Positions 6,568-14,100 of a DNA stretch of 36,334 bases are shown one piece after another. The first letter of the stretch is position 1. Each line of letters starts with the position of its first letter. Below the pieces are notes generated by a model. That model made no database searches, was not told where the DNA came from, and worked only from the letters and a program-made list of their open reading frames with translations. Origin of the DNA: a virus. The translations under genes were made by a program, and so were the position numbers. The DNA is taken from positions 1 to 36,334 of IMG/VR virus record IMGVR_UViG_3300035179_000035; one strand, written 5' to 3'.

Positions 6568-6675
6568 CTAATCAGATACCTCTTTTGCTTTTAGAGCTTC
6601 TTCAATCCGAAGAAGCGTCCGCAAGTAATTCCGAAGCCCTTTCAGCGTCCCTGCATAACTCACAATTCCCCTCAT
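6568..6675 (-). CDS. Small protein, 35 residues
   Basis: Starts MRGIVSYAGTLKGLRNYLR and continues LLRIEEALKAKEVSD: a single amphipathic basic helix followed by an acidic helix. GGGGGTG precedes the ATG. It lies just upstream of the annealing-protein gene on the same strand and downstream of the early terminator. Family unknown. Confidence 0.55.
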   Translation of the reverse strand: MRGIVSYAGTLKGLRNYLRTLLRIEEALKAKEVSD

Positions 6676-6746
6676 CGTTTCACCCCCTTTTTATTTTTCC
6701 TTCTTCGCTTTCTCCAACAACTCAATTAACTCATCGACCAATTGTC

Positions 6747-6860
6747 TTAAAAGAAAAAGGAGTCGCCAGGCGGACACTCACTGCAGGGCAAGCGATCCTG
6801 ACGACCCCTTTTTCTCTCTGAAATTATTAAGCCCTGCTTTTGGCCGCGTCCGTTAGCCAT
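6747..6860 (-). CDS. Small ORF overlapping the early terminator, doubtful
   Basis: 37 residues opening MANGRGQKQGLIISERKRGR and ending PCSECPPGDSFFF. The basic N-terminus and CSEC pair look plausible, but the second half is read from the stem and U-tract of the terminator, so the sequence there is constrained by the RNA. GGGGAAG lies upstream of the ATG. Another 28-residue GTG frame (6691-6777) also overlaps. Confidence 0.3.
   Translation of the reverse strand: MANGRGQKQGLIISERKRGRQDRLPCSECPPGDSFFF
6754..6813 (-). terminator. Early leftward Rho-independent terminator candidate
   Basis: On minus-strand RNA the arms 6813-6797 and 6770-6754 pair over all 17 positions (15 Watson-Crick, 2 G-U), followed by UUUUUCUUUU. 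On the plus strand the two wobble positions become mismatches (A-C), so the structure favours leftward RNA. The loop is long (26 nt), which is unusual. It stands between the first small leftward gene and the recombination genes, where lambdoid phages place an early terminator. Confidence 0.65.
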
Positions 6861-6863
6861 GCC

Positions 6864-7022
6864 TTACTTCCCCTTTAATGCCTCATGCAACTTTTTTACT
6901 TTTTCTTTTGCATTTCGATAATTCTTCCAAAACTTCAACATTCCCTGCCGGTTCTTTTCTATGGTTTCCGGTGATCTCTTATACTTGCCACGCTTGATTT
7001 TTTTTATGAGTGTCTTTGACAT
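6864..7022 (-). CDS. First leftward gene: small basic protein
   Basis: 52 residues, very basic and helical: MSKTLIKKIKRGKYKRSPE, then KNRQGMLKFWKNYRNAKEKVKK. AAGGA stands 9 nt before the ATG. It is the first gene after the leftward promoter and the leader hairpins, the position of an early regulator (an N-type antiterminator is one possibility: small, basic, promoter-proximal, ahead of a terminator). That reading rests on size, charge and place only; no family match. Confidence 0.6.
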   Translation of the reverse strand: MSKTLIKKIKRGKYKRSPETIEKNRQGMLKFWKNYRNAKEKVKKLHEALKGK

Positions 7023-7060
7023 TGGAGGCAATCCTTGTTATACTTAGTGGTTGCTCGTAA

Positions 7061-7151
7061 TTGGCAAAAGTTCAGGTCTTGCAAACTATCACTTTTGCCT
7101 TGGAAGCTCTTTATCGGACCGTTGTTTTTTATTACGGTTCGGCAAAGAGCT
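7061..7151. promoter_or_regulatory. Tandem hairpins in leader between promoter and first leftward gene
   Basis: Two inverted repeats stand side by side. One has arms GGCAAAAGT (7063-7071) and ACTTTTGCC (7091-7099) with a 19-nt loop. The other has 17-nt arms at 7105-7121 and 7135-7151 with an AT-rich 13-nt loop: on plus-strand RNA it pairs 14 Watson-Crick plus 2 G-U, on the minus strand 14 plus 1 G-U. Both lie inside the transcribed leader of the predicted leftward promoter. On the plus strand the second stem is followed by UUUU, so a rightward-reading terminator is an alternative. Confidence 0.6.
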
Positions 7152-7152
7152 T

Positions 7153-7182
7153 TTGTGCTATTTAAGAGAGTCATACTATAAT
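7153..7182 (+). promoter_or_regulatory. Candidate rightward promoter for the repressor gene
   Basis: A perfect TATAAT (7177-7182) with TTGTGC (7153-7158) 18 bp upstream. The -35 box is weak, and the leader to the repressor would be about 180 nt. It overlaps the leftward promoter back to back, with the dyad operator across both -10 boxes. Confidence 0.4.
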
Positions 7183-7195
7183 TATAAACTATAGT
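7175..7195. promoter_or_regulatory. Dyad operator over the -10 region
   Basis: ACTATA, 9-bp centre, TATAGT; the centre is AT-rich. It covers the -10 box of the leftward promoter and that of the candidate rightward promoter. The position suggests binding by one of the XRE proteins coded at 7367 or 8366. Confidence 0.55.
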
Positions 7196-7208
7196 AAGGA
7201 TTTGTCAA
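7181..7208 (-). promoter_or_regulatory. Leftward early promoter, perfect consensus boxes
   Basis: TTGACA (7208-7203) and TATAAT (7186-7181) on the minus strand with a 16-bp spacer. Transcription would begin near 7174 and run into the leader hairpins and the gene at 7022. It is the strongest sigma-70-type promoter I could see in the window. Confidence 0.8.
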
Positions 7209-7322
7209 GCCCTTTTCGGTCCTTCTTAGATAGCTTCAAGACAATTGATAGATAAGGGTTTCAGGAATAGGCGGGCCTGCTCTCCTTAAATGACATGGGA
7301 AAAATCCAACCCGCGACGTTAA

Positions 7323-7341
7323 TCCCTTGTTAATCAAGGGA
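7323..7341. promoter_or_regulatory. Dyad just upstream of the repressor gene
   Basis: TCCCTTG, 5-nt centre TTAAT, CAAGGGA: a perfect 7-bp inverted repeat, 25 nt before the repressor ATG. It may be a second operator for autoregulation, or an RNA hairpin in the repressor leader. Confidence 0.5.
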
Positions 7342-7366
7342 ATTGAGAGATGGGTGTTGTGGTAAA

Positions 7367-7627
7367 ATGCCGACATCAAAGAAATTACATGAACGATTGC
7401 GAAGGTTGCGAGGCACAATCTCGCAGGAACAAGTGGCGGCCAGTATTGGTCGATCATACCATTATTATTATCTTATGGAGGCAGGAAAGAAATTGAATCC
7501 ATCCCTTGATGTTTTGACCAAGCTCGCCGACTTCTATGGCATCTCCATCGACGAACTGGTCGGCCACAAGATCAATAAGGACCCGAAATGCGACTGGTGG
7601 TTGCCGGACAAAAGGAGGAAGAAGTGA
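7367..7627 (+). CDS. XRE-family transcription repressor (candidate immunity repressor)
   Basis: 86 residues from the ATG at 7367 (a TTG 8 codons upstream would add a Cys-rich stretch and is less likely). A Cro/CI-type helix-turn-helix occupies residues about 6-62: LHERLRRLRGTISQEQVAAS, SIGRSYHYYYLMEAG, LDVLTKLADFYGISIDELVG. No cleavable C-terminal domain follows, so it is not a LexA/CI-type protein with RecA-dependent self-cleavage. It faces away from the leftward early genes across a control region with promoter and operators. The ribosome site is weak (GGGTG about 11 nt upstream). Confidence 0.8.
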   Translation: MPTSKKLHERLRRLRGTISQEQVAASIGRSYHYYYLMEAGKKLNPSLDVLTKLADFYGISIDELVGHKINKDPKCDWWLPDKRRKK

Positions 7628-7884
7628 GTAGTAGGCAATTCTATGTTCTAATCGCGACGCTAATTTTTCTGGGGCTATGTTTTTTCTTTGCTTTTGGTGG
7701 GGTTTATGAATATAGACACGCGGAGCCCAAGGATATGTTTCTTTTGAGAATTAACAAATTAACAGGGACCGCTCAATTGATCGTTCGAGATAAATGGCAA
7801 TATAAAAAATTGAGCAAGAAAGACGTTGAAGAAGCAAAACAAAAACTGTTAGAAAAATATAATGTACTTCCTAATAATCCTTAA
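7624..7884 (+). CDS. Small membrane protein
   Basis: 86 residues from a GTG start preceded by AAAGGAGG at proper spacing; an ATG 12 codons earlier would lie inside the repressor and lacks such a site. One transmembrane segment at residues about 5-27 (FYVLIATLIFLGLCFFFAFGG), then a soluble domain of about 55 residues (RINKLTGTAQLIVRDKWQYKKL) ending in a charged helix. It overlaps the repressor gene by 4 nt (GTGA), so it is coexpressed with it and probably made in the lysogen. Superinfection exclusion is a possibility, not shown by sequence. Confidence 0.75.
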   Translation: MSSRQFYVLIATLIFLGLCFFFAFGGVYEYRHAEPKDMFLLRINKLTGTAQLIVRDKWQYKKLSKKDVEEAKQKLLEKYNVLPNNP

Positions 7885-8101
7885 TCTGGCCTTAACAATT
7901 TATGTCCTCTACGAACTTCTTCGCCTGAAGAAAAAGCCCCGCGAGAGGCCCAGGGACATTATTTTGACCCGGCCCTCCAATCCATTCTTTGAAGAAATCA
8001 CGGATATCTACGTGGATTACTATGACAGTAATCATGAGCACAAGGTTCCCGAGAGGCTGCAGAACCTGTACAGGATAATCCCGGATCTATTTAGGAATTG
8101 A
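7862..8101 (+). CDS. Small membrane-anchored protein
   Basis: 79 residues: an N-terminal hydrophobic helix (MYFLIILNLALTIYVLYELL), a basic proline-rich stretch (RLKKKPRERPRDI) and an acidic soluble tail (FFEEITDIYVDYYDSNHEHK). Overlaps the previous gene by 23 nt, and is the third gene of the rightward cassette. Unknown family. Confidence 0.7.
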   Translation: MYFLIILNLALTIYVLYELLRLKKKPRERPRDIILTRPSNPFFEEITDIYVDYYDSNHEHKVPERLQNLYRIIPDLFRN

Positions 8102-8365
8102 ATGTCGCATAATATCTCCGGCTGAATGCCGTCGTACCTTGTTTTCACGACGACAAAATAAAACTGCCATTATGCTGGCACAGGTTAATATATCTTATGT
8201 CAAGTTGTATATAGGTGATGATTGCGTTATTTTTGTTGAAATATAGCCAAAAATATCATCACCCGAATGTTATGCACAGAGGTTTTATACAAGGATCTCC
8301 AGTAGCGGTTTCTGCTACGGCGATAGCGATAGCAAGGAACTGGTGCTACTACAGTAGCAGTTGAT
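8102..8365. other. Non-coding gap in the rightward cassette, rich in dyads
   Basis: No gene seen. It contains small inverted repeats (CGTCGT/ACGACG near 8130-8155, TGCCA/TGGCA near 8167-8182), the nested hairpin at 8214-8263, a DnaA-box match TTATGCACA at 8270-8278, and GTAGC/GCTAC repeats just before the second XRE gene (about 8306-8360), which may be its operators. Confidence 0.6.
8214..8263. repeat. Nested inverted repeat
   Basis: Outer arms GGTGATGAT (8214-8222) and ATCATCACC (8255-8263), inner arms ATTTTTG (8229-8235) and CAAAAAT (8248-8254). All 16 pairs are perfect; only a 6-nt bulge on one side interrupts them. A DnaA-box match follows 7 nt later. It may be a structured RNA leader or a protein-binding site. 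Confidence 0.75.
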
Positions 8366-8632
8366 ATGGCATTAAGAGATAAACTTAGATTGATCCGTTA
8401 TGAGGAGCATTGGTCCCAGGAAGAAGCTGCTCGCGAGTGTGGCTTATCCTATGCCTGGTGGAGAGCCCATGAATGTGGCAGCCGAACAAACCCTACCCTT
8501 AATGCCCTGGTTAAGGTTGCTTCCCGGGTCCGCAAATCAATCGACTGGCTGGTAGATTATCACCCGGATTGGCGGCGGATATTCAACAAAAACTGCCCTA
8601 CTCGTTTTTCGAATAGGGCAGCAACATCCTAA
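8366..8632 (+). CDS. Second XRE-family DNA-binding protein
   Basis: 88 residues with an N-terminal Cro/CI-type helix-turn-helix (LRDKLRLIRYEEHWSQEEAA, ECGLSYAWWRAHECG, LNALVKVASRVRKSIDWLV). The helix order matches the protein at 7367, but the two are clearly diverged. The last 15 or so residues are read from a terminator stem and may not be functionally important. No strong ribosome site was seen. A Cro-like partner of the first repressor is a reasonable guess. Confidence 0.7.
   Translation: MALRDKLRLIRYEEHWSQEEAARECGLSYAWWRAHECGSRTNPTLNALVKVASRVRKSIDWLVDYHPDWRRIFNKNCPTRFSNRAATS
8585..8621 (-). terminator. Terminator ending the leftward structural/lysis operon
   Basis: On the minus strand an 8-bp stem CTGCCCTA (8621-8614) / TAGGGCAG (8600-8593), with inner TCG/CGA pairing, is followed at once by TTTTTGTT: a textbook intrinsic terminator. 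It sits 20 nt past the last leftward gene and overlaps the 3' end of the convergent XRE gene. The same stem lacks a U-tract on the plus strand. Confidence 0.85.
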
Positions 8633-8641
8633 TAGATCTTT

Positions 8642-8935
8642 TTACTTAATCATCTTTTTCATTCTCTGGAACAAAAATTCTATGAACCAAGCCGCCAAAC
8701 TATCTGGGATGAAAGGCAGATATCTTTTGAACAGCTTAATGGCCATAATTTTCGCGGTCTCCGGAGGGATATTCTCCCCCTTGCGAATTTCGTTGACTGC
8801 CGCAATTGATTTATTGCCCGATGAGGACAGCAACTCAAGGATTGAAAAAAGGATAAACCCAATTAAAGCCCCATTCTGCATAAAGAAGTCTATCCAGGTC
8901 ACGGAATCAGGTCCTGCCGTTACTAATGGATCCAT
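8642..8935 (-). CDS. Small membrane protein, holin candidate
   Basis: 97 residues. One clear transmembrane segment at residues about 21-38 (GALIGFILFSILELLSSS), a charged middle, then an amphipathic aromatic stretch (LFKRYLPFIPDSLAAWFIEFLFQ) and a basic tail (RMKKMIK). Last gene of the leftward operon, right after the M23 endopeptidase gene. Position, size and tail fit a holin, but no holin family motif is visible, so this is inferred. Confidence 0.55.
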   Translation of the reverse strand: MDPLVTAGPDSVTWIDFFMQNGALIGFILFSILELLSSSGNKSIAAVNEIRKGENIPPETAKIMAIKLFKRYLPFIPDSLAAWFIEFLFQRMKKMIK

Positions 8936-9020
8936 ATAAAATCGTCACCCCCTCTTTTTTAAGCATTTAAGATATTGCCAGATTGCCCGAATATATCGGA
9001 CAACTGCCGGGATACTTATC

Positions 9021-9440
9021 TTAACCGTAAGCATAAGGGCCATAATAAATCGCCGGATTCACCCATTTTCCGTTTATTTTCAAACCCAAGTGGGCGTGCG
9101 GGCCAGTTGACATCATCCCGGTATTATCGGTGTGAGCACACCCCTGCCCCTCCTCTACCTCATCCCCAAGATTAACAAGATAATCCCTAAGGTGATAGCA
9201 GGCAGAAACAACATCGCCGCAGCTTGGATGATGGATCTCAATGATGTTGCCGGCCAGAGGCCCCCATCGCTTTGCCACCACTATTCCCTTGTAGGGAGCC
9301 ATGTATGACGTTCCATTTGGACAGGCATGATCTTGGCCATTGTGGAATCCCCACTTGCCAAAAATCCACCGCCATCCAAACCGAGAGGTTACCTCACCAA
9401 GAAATTCATCGGGCAATGGGAATTTTAAGTTTAATGCCAT
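9021..9440 (-). CDS. M23-family endopeptidase (endolysin)
   Basis: 139 residues forming one LytM/M23 domain. Zinc ligands are visible: HxxxD in GFHNGQD (His33, Asp37) and HxH in GPHAHLG (His115, His117), with the usual conserved histidine in YHLRD (His83). These enzymes cut peptide cross-links of peptidoglycan. There is no signal peptide, so cell exit would need a holin; the membrane protein gene directly downstream fits. A role as a virion-borne wall-opening enzyme is an alternative, since a virion-like gene is immediately upstream. Confidence 0.88.
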   Translation of the reverse strand: MALNLKFPLPDEFLGEVTSRFGWRWIFGKWGFHNGQDHACPNGTSYMAPYKGIVVAKRWGPLAGNIIEIHHPSCGDVVSACYHLRDYLVNLGDEVEEGQGCAHTDNTGMMSTGPHAHLGLKINGKWVNPAIYYGPYAYG

Positions 9441-9441
9441 A

Positions 9442-9873
9442 TCACACCTTTATCCACTTACCTAAAACGCTGTCATAAAGCAACATAGCTGTATCAAATT
9501 CATCATCCAGCGTAATATCGCCGCCAGTGAGTTTAAGATTGCCGGTCCCGTGTTTTAGGACTACGGTTCTGGCATCATTCTCCGGCCGGAGAATAAGGAT
9601 ATCCCCGGTGTTAAAATTTGTGGCATTGATCGTGTCCAGGTCATCAGAGGCCCCATTGCTCTCCGTATCTACCGTGTGATAGGCCCCGGTAGGAGCAATC
9701 ACTCCGGAGACGATCGTAAGTTCAGTCGATCTCCCAAAGCAAAGTTTTTTAACAAAGGCCCGGTCCATAACCAGGTCATATTCACCGCGTCTAAACCACC
9801 GCAGGATGGTGGTGATTATCCGCATTATATTTGTCTCTATGCTCGAATCTTTTAGTTCAGGGACCAATGCCAT
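9442..9873 (-). CDS. Beta-rich virion-like protein
   Basis: 143 residues. An N-terminal amphipathic helix (NIMRIITTILRWFRRGEYDL) precedes a beta-rich part (ELTIVSGVIAP, TGDILILRPEN, RTVVLKHGTGNLKL) ending DSVLGKWIKV. The second half resembles the end of the protein at 25932-26336 (GDILRL, LMYNATDAKWYQ) and other phage structural proteins. The exact virion role is unknown. It overlaps the ATP-grasp gene by 17 nt. Confidence 0.6.
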   Translation of the reverse strand: MALVPELKDSSIETNIMRIITTILRWFRRGEYDLVMDRAFVKKLCFGRSTELTIVSGVIAPTGAYHTVDTESNGASDDLDTINATNFNTGDILILRPENDARTVVLKHGTGNLKLTGGDITLDDEFDTAMLLYDSVLGKWIKV

Positions 9874-11188
9874 TGTTTTTCCCTCTCAGATATTCCTTTT
9901 TGACCAGTCCTTCCCATCGTTCCCGAGCCTCCCGGCTCATGTCTGTTCTAAACTGACGATTCGCCAGCCCGACCTTGAAGGCCTTGTTATAGACATCCCG
10001 GCCCAGGTCTGCCAGGTCGCGACCATAGCCCAAGACCTCCAGTACCACTCCATCTGTTCCGGCCACTTTGTAGCGGCCATCCTCGGCCATCACATCCAGG
10101 GGCAGATAGGATCTGTCTTTGAAATCCACGTCAACCTCCAGACCCTTTGTCTCGGCATAGATCTTAACCTTGAGGCTTTTATCCGTAGAATCGAAGGGAT
10201 AAGGCGGCACCGTAACCCGAACTGCTCCGCCAAACCCGGATTTCCAGGGGATCTCTTTGAGGCTGCCTTCTACTAAGTCGGAGAGGAACTTGCCAAGTTC
10301 CATGTCAAGGACTTGAGTCATTGCGTAAACCGCATTGTAGCCAAACCTGGGGCACCACTCCAAGCCGTAGAGTTGGCCATCTCTATCGGACACAATTCCG
10401 TTGATATCAAGCGGGCCCGTGTATCCGGTCCCTTTAATAAGGCCAATTGCCTTTTTAAGCGACTTTTGGTAGAGCCGTGGCTCCTTTTCCCTATATCCCC
10501 ACACAACGCTCGTCTGGCAACCCGTTTGCCCCCCCAGGTTGTCGTTTAAGAACCTCTTGGTCTCCAAGGTAGAATTTGGAGGCAATATCGGGAATCCATT
10601 AGAGAAAAAGACCTCGGTTGATACCTCTATCCCTGCCACATACTTTTGGAGAACAAAATCCCTCTTAATTGCCCGCTCTTTTTTCCACTTTTCAAGTTGC
10701 CCGATGAGCTGATCCATATCCTTGGGAACAAAGGTCATGTCCGTAGGCAGATTCCCGGAGGGTTTGATTACCCATCGGCCCGGATGGGCTTTCACAAACT
10801 CCAGGGCGTCATCGATTTGCTTAAACCGGGCCATACTGGGGATTCGGATCTTAAGGGAATCCATCATCTCCAAGCCAAAACTGCGGTCAAGTTCCAGTTT
10901 ATCGGAAAGACTCTCGGACCCGTACCGGCCCATGCCAGCACCGATAACCTTGTGTCCGGCCTTTCTCAATCGGTCCGCCAAGAGTCCCTGGCCAACCATA
11001 TCGAAAATAATTATTCCTTCTTTATTTTTAATTGCCTCCGAAAGCGAGGATGCCTGCGGGATCATATCCTTGAGGCCATAAGAATAGCTTTTATCCAGAA
11101 AATATATACTGACATCATTGCCTTCGCGGGCGAGTTGCCAAATAAGGCCAAGGCCATCGCCGTGCTGAGAAATAAGGGTATATCTCAT
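9857..11188 (-). CDS. ATP-grasp enzyme, PurD-like
   Basis: 443 residues with the layout of an ATP-grasp ligase: an N-terminal Rossmann-like part (GLGLIWQLAREGNDVSIYF), a PurD-like start of the ATP-grasp domain (GSESLSDKLELDRSFGLEMM), the ATP-binding lysine strand (RWVIKPSGN), the linker strand (DFVLQKYVAGIEVSTEVFFS) and a late metal/ATP region (GYTGPLDINGIVSDRDGQLYGLEWCPRFG). It is related to phosphoribosylamine-glycine ligase, but the true substrate cannot be read from sequence. It overlaps the polyvalent-protein gene (ATGA) and sits between ejection and lysis genes, with no purine genes nearby. Confidence 0.82.
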   Translation of the reverse strand: MRYTLISQHGDGLGLIWQLAREGNDVSIYFLDKSYSYGLKDMIPQASSLSEAIKNKEGIIIFDMVGQGLLADRLRKAGHKVIGAGMGRYGSESLSDKLELDRSFGLEMMDSLKIRIPSMARFKQIDDALEFVKAHPGRWVIKPSGNLPTDMTFVPKDMDQLIGQLEKWKKERAIKRDFVLQKYVAGIEVSTEVFFSNGFPILPPNSTLETKRFLNDNLGGQTGCQTSVVWGYREKEPRLYQKSLKKAIGLIKGTGYTGPLDINGIVSDRDGQLYGLEWCPRFGYNAVYAMTQVLDMELGKFLSDLVEGSLKEIPWKSGFGGAVRVTVPPYPFDSTDKSLKVKIYAETKGLEVDVDFKDRSYLPLDVMAEDGRYKVAGTDGVVLEVLGYGRDLADLGRDVYNKAFKVGLANRQFRTDMSREARERWEGLVKKEYLRGKNNGIGP

Positions 11189-14100
11189 TTTGCCTCCACC
11201 CTGCCAGTAATAACCTTAGAATAAAAGACCATGGCCTTTTTCAGTTTGTCCCTGTCCCTGGCATTTAAGTATCTGCCAACAAATTCGGCCTTTTCTTTCC
11301 GGTCTAATCCCGCCAGAGGATTCATGGATTTAAGAGAGTTTTGCATCTCCTCTCCTGTAATCCCCATCATAATTAACTGTTTCCGATATTTAAGGACTTT
11401 TTCTTTATCTCCGAATTTCAAGGCTTTTTTATATTGATAGAGCGATTCACTCCGCGGAGTATACATCCCTCCAGCAAATTTCCCCTTCCCCTGTTTCTCC
11501 AGATATAGGCGTTTCAGGTTTTGGATTTCCCAATAAGCGTTTTCTTCGGGATCGCTCGTTACGACCGGTGTCATTTTAAGTAAAATTTCAGATAGTGGCC
11601 TCTGAGGCTTGCCGGTTATCCAATCATACAGATCCTCGGCCTGAACATTTTGCAATATATTTCTGATCTTATCCCTTACGGCTCGCGGCTCAAAAACATC
11701 CGGGAACAGGGAGACGCCGGCCACATACTCAATAGGTATTTTGTAGCTCGGGGAAATCCCTCTTAAGAATTTGTTGGCTGGGGCCTTTGCGATTTCCCAG
11801 CCGAGTTCCGCCAGGGAAATTTTATCTTCCATCAACAATCGCGTAAGATGAGGGGCTTCGTCCATTCCGAACCATTCCAGAAAATCTCCCAAAGCTCCCT
11901 GACCCCTCAAGATCATGGGCCTGCCATTTTTTGTCCGACCCAAGGTTAAGTGCATGCGTCGGCGATCGTATTCGCCGAGTTCTTCTTCCACATCCGGATA
12001 GCGGAGGTGATTCCATGTCTGAAAAGTGGCCCAGAGAAAAACTGCTCGCATAAACCAGCGGGATAAAGCCCTTGCTACTTGAACTGAAGCCAGGGCTCCT
12101 ACTCTCCCGGTTGTGCTTACTCCCTTGGCTTTGCCTTCCACAAAAGCATTTCTCAACATGAGAGGATAACGTTTGGCATTAATCTCAAGCCAACTAAAGA
12201 ATGGGATAAGCCGCGTGCGAAGCTCTTTCCCTAATGCGGTGATATTGGCATAATCTCCGATAGCCTCGGTAGCGACTTTGGCGGCCTTATCTTTCGGAGA
12301 CGCTAAAGCGTCTACATCAGCAGGGTTAGAGGCCCCATATTTTAATAACCAGCTACTCTTAAAATCTCCGGTCTCATATCGCTGTAAATAATCAAGATAA
12401 AGCGTATATCTCAATAGATTTTCTCTGAAAGTCGAGGCTTTGGTGGCAAAGGCAAACCATCGTTTAATTAAATTCGCCTGCTCCGCCAGGGATTTTTTCT
12501 CAAAACCTTTGAGCTCCAGGACGGCCCCTTTGACTTCCGGAAGTTCGGCAAGGGTCAAGCCCGCGGAAAGCCCTCCCCGCTCAAAGAAGTCGTGCATATC
12601 TTTTGTCATGGGCTTTTTGCCGTAGAAGTGATCCCAGAGTTCCGTCCACGCCCGGGGGAAATATTTTAAGGCAGTAGGATTGGCGGCGATAACAGCATCA
12701 AGATCTCCAAGTTGGTTTTGGTAGTTATACATCAGCAGCCGGCGAGGATTGAATAATACCCATCGTTTCCACCAGGTTATCGGCGTTTTCGTGATGAAAT
12801 CCAAAACTTGTTTGGCAATGCCACCCCGATCGCCCGTATAAAGATTGTCAAGCGTTTCTGCTACCTCTACCGGCAGGACAAGTTCCTTGCGTTTTCTGCC
12901 GACTGCCAGGACTCTCTGCAAAAGCTCTTTAGGGGCGACTCCATCCGCGATCTTATCAATTAACCTCTCGGGGATGCTCTGGTTGGTATAAAATACCCTG
13001 CCCTCTCTGGGCTGCCAAGTATCATATCCTTCGGGAATCAGTTCATGCCAGTCAACGCCCTTTTCTCTGGCTCGTTGCTGCAATTTCTTCTTGATATTCA
13101 AAGGGCTGTTCTCGATCGCTCGCAGATTCTGGGCGGTTTTTATGTCATAGAGGGCTTGGGCCAGATATTCAAATTCTGCCTCAAAGTAATCGGTATTTAT
13201 GGCAAGGGTAGTTCCCATACGGCGTTTGGCGTATCCAGGACTCGGCGTTTTCAACTTCCGGCCAACACCGTACAATCCTTTGGCCCGGGCGTATTCTAAA
13301 ACTTGATGCCTGAAATAGTTCGGATTCTTGGCCTGATCTTCATCCAGGATATCCAGGGCAATGAGATCCCGCTTGACCGCATTGTGGATCTGCTTTCTCA
13401 GTGCCAGGGCGTTAAAGATGACCGGATTGGCCTCGATAATTTTGTCTATCTTGGTCTTTTCCGCCTGAAAGTTCTCAGCCGTTAAACCAAAAGGAACTTC
13501 CTTGTTCAGGGAAAGATCATAAGCAAGATCATCAAGCAGGATTTTTCTGGAGAATAGATCAAGTTGGTTTTCGCCAAGATCATAGGTTATGCCCTGGAGG
13601 ATCCTCAAGGTATCTTCTCTGGCCACTTCCCGGGCTGCCTGTTGCTTATTTAGAGTGTTTTTTATCTCGGCAAATTCGGCCTTTTGAGGCAGGTGAGGAT
13701 AAGCCCTTGTCGCTGATTGCCAGAGGCCACCAACGATTTGTTTAAGTTTTTGGCCAATTGTTTCCTTGGTGATTCCTTTGGCTGCCTGATACTGCTTCTC
13801 TATTTCGGGGTTATCAAACTTGATGATTTCTACGGCCCTTTTGCCTTTTAGCTCTTTTATCTTGCTGATCTTCTTCGCAATATCAGGAGGAAGTTTGATA
13901 ACATCTGCTTGAGGGGTAACTCCTACTTTGCGGATCGCAAGGCCTCCCGGCTGCGGGGTTTCACCGATTTTTTTCGTGATCTCTTTGCCAAGGGTTTCGA
14001 CCGCGGAGCCGGTTTCGAATGGAGTTACCGAAGCATTTGCTTCAACATATCCGGCCGGGACAGGGGCATTAACCGCTGGTTTTGCTGCCCTTCCCAACTG

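Noticed and set aside
6691-6777. 28-residue GTG-start ORF
   Set aside because: It begins within the terminator loop, has no ribosome site and is too short to support.
6797-6825. Hammerhead ribozyme (CTGACGA followed later by GAAA)
   Set aside because: The stretch between CTGACGA and GAAA cannot form stem II, and no stem III or cleavage site was found; the segment is explained by the terminator stem.
10646-11224. 192-residue rightward ORF
   Set aside because: It lies opposite the ATP-grasp gene, which has clear family features; the reverse frame is a shadow.
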